From Herpetosiphon sp042688385 (GTDB lineage: Bacteria; Chloroflexota; Chloroflexia; Chloroflexales; Herpetosiphonaceae), in assembly GCF_042688385.1 (NCBI RefSeq), contig NZ_JBHUPY010000007.1:124001-188000 (forward strand): a stretch of 64,000 nucleotides of DNA. Reading direction: 5' to 3'. Shown here one piece after another: positions 58,629-64,000 of this stretch (within the stretch, counting starts at the first letter, position 1; every line of letters starts with the position of its first letter). The translations under genes were made by a program, and so were the position numbers. The notes below the pieces were generated by a model. It saw nothing but the letters and a program-made list of their open reading frames with translations. It searched no databases and had not been told where the DNA came from.

Positions 58629-58859
58629 TCACGAATAAGTGATGAGATTACTTGATTCAGAATCTTGCAATTCTGTTTCCAGATGCTGCCATTCATTAGC
58701 AGAAAATTCAGCTAGTGTCGTAGCAATTGATTGTTGATAATGCTGCTCACGCCATCGTTCTATCAGTGCATAGATTACCCATAGAACAAGTGCTACTCCA
58801 GCCAATCTACCAACGCGAACGATGGTAATTAATGCTGAGTGCGGAGCAAGATGGCTCAA
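58629..58859 (-). CDS. Small single-pass membrane protein in the suf operon
   Basis: Not recognised. A 76-aa frame between sufU and sufB with one predicted membrane helix (VGRLAGVALVLWVIYALI, about 16-33) and a charged C-terminal tail. The start is TTG 58859, overlapping the sufU stop by 2 bp, with GAGGA 6 nt upstream inside sufU; no ATG is available. The tight fit (23 bp to sufB) and coupled start argue for a real gene. It could tether or regulate SUF proteins, but nothing proves it. Confidence 0.55.
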   Translation of the reverse strand: MSHLAPHSALITIVRVGRLAGVALVLWVIYALIERWREQHYQQSIATTLAEFSANEWQHLETELQDSESSNLITYS

Positions 58860-59251
58860 AGGCTATCCTCATCGTCGTCTACGAGATTGACCCCGTAGAG
58901 ACCGGCTTTGAGCGTTTTGAGCGAGAGCAAGGCGCATTTCAGCCGCACAGGCCCAATCGGTATCCCCAATAAATCGAGGATGGTTTGTTTATCAAAGGCT
59001 TTGGCTTCGTCGACGCTTTTGCCAGTGAGTTCTTCGCTGAGCATCGAGGCTGAAGCTTGGCTGATTGCGCAGCCTTTACCTTTAAATTTTACATCAACAA
59101 TTCGCTCGTTTTCGACCAATAAATAAATGCTGAGTTGATCGCCACACAACGGGTTATGCTCATGTTGCACAATCGTTGCTTGCTCAAGCTCGCCGTAATT
59201 TCGCGGATGGCGATAGTGATCTAATATATTTTCACGATATAAATCGTCCAC
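58856..59251 (-). CDS. sufU: SUF sulfur-transfer/scaffold protein SufU
   Basis: A 131-aa IscU-like protein of the zinc-binding SufU type. It starts at GTG 59251 with TGAGG overlapping the sufS stop region, 6 bp after sufS. The three conserved cysteines are visible in NPLCGDQL, KGCAISQASASM and LKCALLSL, with the Asp in CGD that supports zinc binding. SufU takes the persulfide from SufS and passes it to SufB. The insertion between the second and third cysteines (about 18 residues longer than IscU) is the SufU hallmark. Confidence 0.96.
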   Translation of the reverse strand: MDDLYRENILDHYRHPRNYGELEQATIVQHEHNPLCGDQLSIYLLVENERIVDVKFKGKGCAISQASASMLSEELTGKSVDEAKAFDKQTILDLLGIPIGPVRLKCALLSLKTLKAGLYGVNLVDDDEDSL

Positions 59252-59257
59252 AATGCC

Positions 59258-60496
59258 TCACAGTTGGAAGGTGTCGCGCGCCAAAACCAAGGCTTCAGCC
59301 AAACGATCAATTTCTTCCTCAAGCGTGTATAAGTAGAATGATGCACGCACCGTTGCTGGTACGCCAAAAATATCGTGCAATGGATGGGTACAATGATGCC
59401 CAGCCCGCACCGCAATGCCCTGTGTATCGAGGATTGCCGCCACATCGTGGGCATGCACTCCAGCCAAGGTAAAGCTCAACAAGCCACCGCGCTCAGCAGC
59501 AGGCGGACCAAAAATGGTCAGCCCATCGATGGCGCTGAGTTTATCCCAAGCGTAGTGGGTCAATTGGCGTTCGCGCTCGTGAATCGCCTCCATCCCAAGC
59601 CCATTCAAGAAGTCAATCGCCGCGCCAAGGCCAATCGCCTCGGCAATCGCTGGCGTGCCTGCCTCGAATTTCCATGGGAGGTCGTTCCATGAGCTTTCGC
59701 GCAACCCAACCCGTTTGATCATATCGCCGCCGCCCATAAACGGTGGCATCGCTTCAAGTAATTCGCGCCGCGCCCACAGCACGCCAATGCCAGTTGGCCC
59801 GCACATTTTATGCCCCGAAAAGGCCAGAAAATCGCAGCCAAGCGCTTGCACATTGACTGGAATATGCGGCACACTTTGCGCTCCATCGAGCAGAACCAAG
59901 GCCCCAACCTGCTTGGCGGCGGCAATCACCTGTTCAACTGGATTGATCGTGCCCAGCACATTCGACATATGGGTCATGGCTACGAGTTTGGTGCGTTCAG
60001 TCAATAATTGCTCAAGATTGCTCAGCTCAAGCCGACCTTGGGCATCAAGCTCGATAAAATCAAGCTCTACGCCAATTTGGGCCGCCAGTAATTGCCATGG
60101 CACCAAATTCGAGTGATGTTCGCTGACCGTGAGCAAAATCCGGTCGCCAGCTTGGAGATTGGCACGGCCCCAGCTTTGGGCAACCAAATTGATTGCTTCG
60201 GTGGCGTTGCGGGTAAAAATAATTTCCTTGGTCGATTTCGCGCCAATAAAGCGGCCAATCGTGCGGCGTGTGCCTTCATAGGCTTCGGTCGCCGCTTCGC
60301 TAATCTGATACACGCCCCGATGCACATTCGCATTAATCGTGCGATAGTAGCGATCCATCGCATTGAGCACAGCCAGCGGCTTTTGCGCAGTTGCAGTGCT
60401 ATCCAAATAGGCTAGGCGATGGCCGTTAATCGATTGATCCAAGAGCGGAAATTGCTCGCGAATGGCGTTAATATCAAGGGTTGTTTGTACAGACAT
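59258..60496 (-). CDS. sufS: Cysteine desulfurase SufS
   Basis: A 412-aa PLP-dependent group II cysteine desulfurase. The N-terminus INAIREQFPLLDQ, the PLP-histidine region in VSEHHSNLVPW, the Schiff-base lysine in FSGHKMCGPTGIGVLW (about 229) and the catalytic cysteine in RAGHHCTHPL (about 367) are present. It releases sulfur from cysteine as a protein-bound persulfide for SufU. It is cotranscribed with sufU; upstream it is separated from sufD by the repeat-flanked GxxExxY fragment. Confidence 0.97.
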   Translation of the reverse strand: MSVQTTLDINAIREQFPLLDQSINGHRLAYLDSTATAQKPLAVLNAMDRYYRTINANVHRGVYQISEAATEAYEGTRRTIGRFIGAKSTKEIIFTRNATEAINLVAQSWGRANLQAGDRILLTVSEHHSNLVPWQLLAAQIGVELDFIELDAQGRLELSNLEQLLTERTKLVAMTHMSNVLGTINPVEQVIAAAKQVGALVLLDGAQSVPHIPVNVQALGCDFLAFSGHKMCGPTGIGVLWARRELLEAMPPFMGGGDMIKRVGLRESSWNDLPWKFEAGTPAIAEAIGLGAAIDFLNGLGMEAIHERERQLTHYAWDKLSAIDGLTIFGPPAAERGGLLSFTLAGVHAHDVAAILDTQGIAVRAGHHCTHPLHDIFGVPATVRASFYLYTLEEEIDRLAEALVLARDTFQL

Positions 60497-60518
60497 AACT
60501 CACCAATATCCGATCGAC

Positions 60519-60601
60519 AAAGGACACGAAGCAGAGAAACCGCGAAGAGCACCAAGAATTGCTTTTTGATCCAAGAAGGACACGAAGAGCACGAATGTTT
60601 A
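60519..60601. repeat. CACGAAG repeat cluster left of the GxxExxY gene
   Basis: Words in the GGACACGAAG / CCGCGAAGAGCACC / GGACACGAAGAGCACGAATG orientation. Equivalent words on the other side of the GxxExxY gene are inverted (61094-61231). Confidence 0.75.
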
Positions 60602-60649
60602 GATTTGGCGCTTCGGTCAGGGTTCATAGGCAATTAATGGGTTGGGATG

Positions 60650-61028
60650 TCAACGAACTAAACGTTTCCATTCCAACTTGCTCAGGCTGCCAAAATTAAT
60701 CAATAGGCCAACCCGAAACTGGGTTGCTTTGAGATAATTAATCAGTTGCGCTTCTTCGAGCGTTGTCAAACGATTCAGCGCTTTTAGCTCAACAATAATT
60801 TGGTTGTAACAAATAAAATCAGCAATATTAGGTTTTTTGGAGTAATTGCTGTTTGTAGCGAATTGCTAAAGATGCTTGGGCTGCGAATTGAATTTGGCGT
60901 TGAGTCAATTCCAATTCAAGTGCTTCTTGGTACACTGCCTCTAAGAAACCACTGCCCAACTCGCGATGCACTTCTATCGCCGCTCCAACCACAGCGAACA
61001 CTTCATCGGCCAAAAGAATCGTTGCCAT
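60650..61028 (-). pseudogene. GxxExxY protein, broken by a frameshift
   Basis: The first part (ATG 61028, GGAGG upstream) encodes EVFAVVGAAIEVHRELGSGFLEAVYQEAL, the GxxExxY family signature, and then hits a stop after YKQQLLQKT. The following sequence in another frame, NIADFICYNQIIVELKAL and YLKATQFRVGLLINFG, is the family's C-terminal half and ends at TGA 60650-60652. Removing one A from the A6 run near 60837-60842 would join both halves as QKPNIADF. It may be a pseudogene, a sequencing slip or phase-variable. The family's function is not established. Confidence 0.8.
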
Positions 61029-61093
61029 CCACGCCTCCCAAAAACAGTTGGTTCCGAATTACTAGATACACAAACCAACTATTTTTGGGATGG

Positions 61094-61231
61094 CACAAAA
61101 AACAAACTTCGTGTCCTTGGTGCTCTTCGTGGATCACATCATTAAACTTCATCGACCAACAAATCATTTTCATCCACTTGTGAATCACACAAAAAACAAA
61201 CTTCGTGTCCTTCGTGCCCTTCGTGGATCAA
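61094..61231. repeat. CTTCGTG repeat cluster right of the GxxExxY gene
   Basis: Two direct copies of CACAAAAAACAAACTTCGTG followed by TCCTT and TTCGTGGATCA words begin at 61094 and 61188 (period 94 bp). They are inverted relative to the cluster at 60519-60601. Confidence 0.8.
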
Positions 61232-61234
61232 AAC

Positions 61235-62425
61235 TTAGACTTTTTCGGCGACGATGGTTTCGACGCGTTCGCGTACAGCTTCGTCAGGAATCATATCGAT
61301 GATTTCGCCGACAAAGCCCAACACGATCGTGCGCTTGGCTTCGGCAAATGGCAAACCGCGTGATTGCAGATAGAACAACTGCTCTTCGTCGATTTGGCCG
61401 CTGGTCGAGCCGTGGCCTGCCTTAACTTCGTTGGCATCAATCTCCAAACCTGGAATTGAATCCGAGCGTGAAGTTTTGCTCAAGTGCAAGGCATTTTCGC
61501 GCAAGTCGGAGTTGGTACCTTGGCCAGTGGCGGGTATTTTCACCATGCCATCGAAAACAGCATAGGCTTCATCATCAACCACGGTTTTGAAGTTAATTTG
61601 ACCTTCGGTGTTCAAGCCAATGTGATTCAGTTTGGGTGCAACAAGCAAGTTTTGCTTGCCATTGCCATACAACAACCCATTCCAATTGACGCTTGAACCA
61701 TTGCCGCTCAAATTGGCTTCCAAGGTAACGTGCTGCACAGCGCTGCCAACCACCACATTCAACCATTCTGCTTGGGCATCGCGGTTGATGCGGATTTGTT
61801 GGCTACCGAGCACATAGACATTGCTGTTCAGAATTTGTACGCTGCTGAAATTAACTTGGCCACCATCGCCAACCTCAATTTCAACTCCAGTCAAAACCAC
61901 TGCGCTGGCATCAAAATCAGCTGAGCTAATTTCTTCGATCACATTGATCGAGCTATGGCGCTCGGTCACGATCAGCGTGCGGGGCGCGACAATTGTGCCA
62001 GCCTTAGCGACGTGATAGCGAATTCGTACCAATTCTTCGACCACAACATCTTTGGCAACGTGGATGAAAAGCCCACCGTTGACCAAGGCATTGTTGAGCG
62101 CTGAATAGGGATCGCGGCTGGTTTGCACAGCGCTGCCAAGCACCCGTTGCACCAACTCGGCATGGCTTTGAATCGCTTCAGCCAATGGCAAAATCGTTAC
62201 GCCTTCAGCGCCAGCAAATTCAACCGAAACTTCGGCTTCAGCAACGCTATAATCGGCCAGATTAAAGCCCTTGAGGTTGGTTCGTCGCCAATCTGGTTGC
62301 TCGGCGGTTTCGAATGCTTGCCATGCTTCGCGGCGGCGGCTCGTGAGCCATTCTGGCTCGTTGCGGCTGGCCAGCAAGGCCTCAAATTGCGCCACATCAA
62401 AGGTAGATTGCAAATTAGCTGGCAT
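61235..62425 (-). CDS. sufD: Fe-S cluster assembly protein SufD
   Basis: A 396-aa SufD. ATG 62425 (MPANLQSTFDVAQFEALLAS) overlaps the sufC stop by 11 bp, so translation is coupled; the longer upstream frame is rejected. The beta-helix core and C-terminus show SDSIPGLEIDANEVKAGHGS (the conserved His) and DEEQLFYLQSRGLPFAEAKR, the SufB/SufD signature. SufD pairs with SufB and two SufC subunits to accept iron and sulfur. Downstream lies a repeat cluster and the GxxExxY fragment. Confidence 0.96.
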   Translation of the reverse strand: MPANLQSTFDVAQFEALLASRNEPEWLTSRRREAWQAFETAEQPDWRRTNLKGFNLADYSVAEAEVSVEFAGAEGVTILPLAEAIQSHAELVQRVLGSAVQTSRDPYSALNNALVNGGLFIHVAKDVVVEELVRIRYHVAKAGTIVAPRTLIVTERHSSINVIEEISSADFDASAVVLTGVEIEVGDGGQVNFSSVQILNSNVYVLGSQQIRINRDAQAEWLNVVVGSAVQHVTLEANLSGNGSSVNWNGLLYGNGKQNLLVAPKLNHIGLNTEGQINFKTVVDDEAYAVFDGMVKIPATGQGTNSDLRENALHLSKTSRSDSIPGLEIDANEVKAGHGSTSGQIDEEQLFYLQSRGLPFAEAKRTIVLGFVGEIIDMIPDEAVRERVETIVAEKV

Positions 62426-63206
62426 TGCCAAACACTTCCTCTCGAATGAAATCGTAGCCTTTTTCTTCGAGTTCCAAAGCCATTTCAGGGCCACCTTCGC
62501 GCACAATTTGGCCGTTCATCAAAACGTGCACATAATCGGGCTTGATGTAGTTGAGCAAGCGTTGGTAGTGAGTGATGACCAACACGCCAAGTTCAGGCTT
62601 TTCGGCTTTAACTTTGTTGACACCTTCGGCCACAATTTTCAATGCGTCGATGTCAAGCCCTGAGTCGGTTTCGTCCATGATTGAGATTGAAGGCTGCAAC
62701 ATGGCCATTTGCAAAATTTCAAGCCGTTTCTTTTCGCCACCAGAGAAACCTTCGTTCAAATAGCGGCGGGCAAAATCAGGAGCCATTTCCAACATATCCA
62801 TGCGCGATTTGATCACTTTGCGATATTCGGCCATTGGAATGGCGGTCGACTTTGGATCAACGCCTTCTTGAGCGCGATGAGCGTTCAAGGCTGCGCGCAA
62901 GAAGTTGGCAACAGTTACGCCTGCAACCGCGACTGGATATTGAAATGCAAGGAACAAGCCCAATTTTGAACGATCGTTTGGTTCGAGGTCAAGCACATCT
63001 TGGCCTTTGTACCAAACTTCGCCTTCGGTCACTTCGTAGCGTGGGTGACCAGCGAGGGTATATGCCAAGGTCGACTTGCCTGAGCCATTTGGCCCCATGA
63101 TGGCGTGAATTTTGCCTTCTTCGATGGTCAGATTAATACCTTTGAGAATTTCTTTGCCATCGACCGCAACGTGCAAGTTGCGAATGACCAAATTGTTGGC
63201 GCTCAT
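62415..63206 (-). CDS. sufC: Fe-S cluster assembly ATPase SufC
   Basis: A 263-aa ABC-type ATPase without membrane domain. ATG 63206 has AGGAG at ideal spacing. It has Walker A GPNGSGKSTLAYTL (about 38-51), the Q-loop in FLAFQYPVAVAGV, signature FSGGEKKRLEI (about 149-159), Walker B SISIMDETDSGLDI and the switch His in VITHYQRLL. It powers conformational change of SufBD during cluster assembly. It is first in the operon after sufR, 72 bp downstream of the sufR stop. Confidence 0.98.
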   Translation of the reverse strand: MSANNLVIRNLHVAVDGKEILKGINLTIEEGKIHAIMGPNGSGKSTLAYTLAGHPRYEVTEGEVWYKGQDVLDLEPNDRSKLGLFLAFQYPVAVAGVTVANFLRAALNAHRAQEGVDPKSTAIPMAEYRKVIKSRMDMLEMAPDFARRYLNEGFSGGEKKRLEILQMAMLQPSISIMDETDSGLDIDALKIVAEGVNKVKAEKPELGVLVITHYQRLLNYIKPDYVHVLMNGQIVREGGPEMALELEEKGYDFIREEVFGNAS

Positions 63207-63278
63207 GACACTCCTATTCAAGATTGCTATTCAAGACAACAGCATGGCATGCCCCTGCATTACCAGCCGCCAAAGAAC

Positions 63279-63941
63279 TTAGTTATGCTTCTCGATCCCA
63301 ATCTCATCGGCTTTAATCACAAAGTGACAGCCGTTATGACCTTCGACCATGCGGCGTTGAATTTCAACTTCATGGCCGAGTGCAGTTTCCATCATTTGGC
63401 GTTCCATGCTACACAAGCTATCGTGGGTTTGCGCGACCTCAAAATAGGGGCAGGCATACTCACTCACCACCCAACCACCACCAGGCGATTCGGCGACATT
63501 AATCGACATACCTTTGCGGTTCATCGTGTAGACAAATTGCATCAAGCGCTCACGCAAGGCCACGTTGGCTGGATGATCGCCCGTGTAGAGCGTTGCCAAG
63601 CGCGTACCAACCCGACTGAGCAATTGAGCCATACCCTCTGGGCCTTCGGTTGCCAAAATTTCTTCGAGCAACACATTGAGTAACACATCGTAGCCCTTGG
63701 GAAACAGCGATTGCGCCTTAGCAGTCAGGGTGTAGCGATAGGAAGGACGGCCTGGGCCTTGGCGAATCTTGCTTGGGCTAATGAGGCCTTGGTTGGTGAG
63801 ATGAGTTAGTTGTTCGCGCACCGCAGTTGTGCTCACAGCCAGCGCATCTTCCAATTCCTTGACAGTCGCTGAACCTTTACGCTGAATGTAGCTCACAATA
63901 TCGCCGGCGGGCGTTCCTTCTCGGATACCAAACACGGTCAT
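63279..63941 (-). CDS. sufR: SufR-type iron-sulfur cluster regulator
   Basis: A 220-aa DeoR/ArsR-like regulator with an N-terminal winged helix (about 12-70; GSATVKELEDALAVSTTAVREQLTHL region) and the wing GPGRPSYRY. The C-terminal half has the cysteine pattern EYACPYF, SLCSMER and HNGCHF, which ligates an Fe-S cluster in SufR proteins. SufR represses the suf operon when clusters are plentiful. ATG 63941 follows GAGGTAT. It is the first gene upstream of sufC on the same strand. Confidence 0.92.
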   Translation of the reverse strand: MTVFGIREGTPAGDIVSYIQRKGSATVKELEDALAVSTTAVREQLTHLTNQGLISPSKIRQGPGRPSYRYTLTAKAQSLFPKGYDVLLNVLLEEILATEGPEGMAQLLSRVGTRLATLYTGDHPANVALRERLMQFVYTMNRKGMSINVAESPGGGWVVSEYACPYFEVAQTHDSLCSMERQMMETALGHEVEIQRRMVEGHNGCHFVIKADEIGIEKHN

Positions 63942-63989
63942 AGATACCTCGCATGTTGCCTTTGACCATACCGTTGCATGGTTCGTTAT

Positions 63990-64000
63990 TGAGAATGATT
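63990..64000. promoter_or_regulatory. Possible Fur-like box upstream of sufR, cut by the window edge
   Basis: TGAGAATGATT matches the first eleven positions of the 7-1-7 Fur-family consensus TGAKAATNATTMTCA. The remaining bases are outside the window, so it cannot be confirmed. Confidence 0.35.

Noticed and set aside
61003..61188. A 61-aa minus-strand frame upstream of the GxxExxY gene
   Set aside because: Encoded by repeat DNA, out of frame with the gene and without a ribosome site.

Overview
The window looks like chromosomal DNA of a filamentous Chloroflexota bacterium, most probably Herpetosiphon or a close relative. This is inferred, not proven, from roughly 50% GC, a Csx15-type CRISPR accessory protein, a secreted Thr/Pro-repeat protein ending in a YLPF-like tail, protein kinases with an FRD catalytic loop, and intergenic spaces packed with short dispersed repeats. 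No rRNA, transposase, phage gene, replication origin or CRISPR array was seen.

Layout. 1-8 kb: a partial EVE-domain gene, Mn-type superoxide dismutase, an RlhA-like U32 protein, a PhzF-like isomerase, and an alpha/beta hydrolase coupled to a Ser/Thr kinase with zinc-ribbon and FHA domains. 8.3-16.9 kb: a type III-B CRISPR effector operon (cmr2-cmr3-cmr1-cmr4-cmr5-cmr6-csx2-csx15) without cas1, cas2, cas6 or an array; its Cas10 lacks the HD nuclease but keeps the GGDD cyclase motif. 17-24 kb: methyltransferase, VWA membrane protein, TPR/MshEN protein, CoA-disulfide reductase family enzyme, PlsC-like acyltransferase and sirtuin. 24-31 kb: a small unknown gene, comM with a strongly folded 5' region, an ABC exporter and lon. 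31-37.7 kb: a partial complex I operon, nuoIJKLMN. 38-46 kb: a COG0523 metal GTPase with a Zur/Fur-like operator, divergent from two tandem tRNA-Asn genes, then a DMT transporter, a Thr/Pro-repeat secreted protein, a WD40 protein, a Nudix hydrolase and a MerR-regulated membrane protein. 46-55.6 kb: proA, a histidine phosphatase, proB, secA, a second Nudix hydrolase and a divergent tetR/qorB-like pair. 55.8-64 kb: a SUF iron-sulfur cluster operon in the unusual order sufR-C-D-S-U-x-B, followed by Rieske and sulfurtransferase genes and interrupted by a frameshifted GxxExxY gene lying between inverted repeat clusters.

Three intergenic elements of 172-197 bp share terminal inverted repeats and each is flanked by a perfect 6-bp direct duplication. 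They define a MITE-like family, with degenerate or partial relatives elsewhere in the window. Other repeat vocabularies (CACGAAG words, GCAGAGGCGCAGAG words, TGACTTTTGAC words, GGCTATTGGC words and GGATGAG heptamers) fill almost every long gap.

The CRISPR module reads as a cyclic-oligoadenylate signalling defence: Cas10 would make the signal, Csx2 (CARF plus HEPN) would act as the RNase effector, and Csx15 may be a further nucleotide-responsive protein. Guide RNAs must come from elsewhere in the genome.
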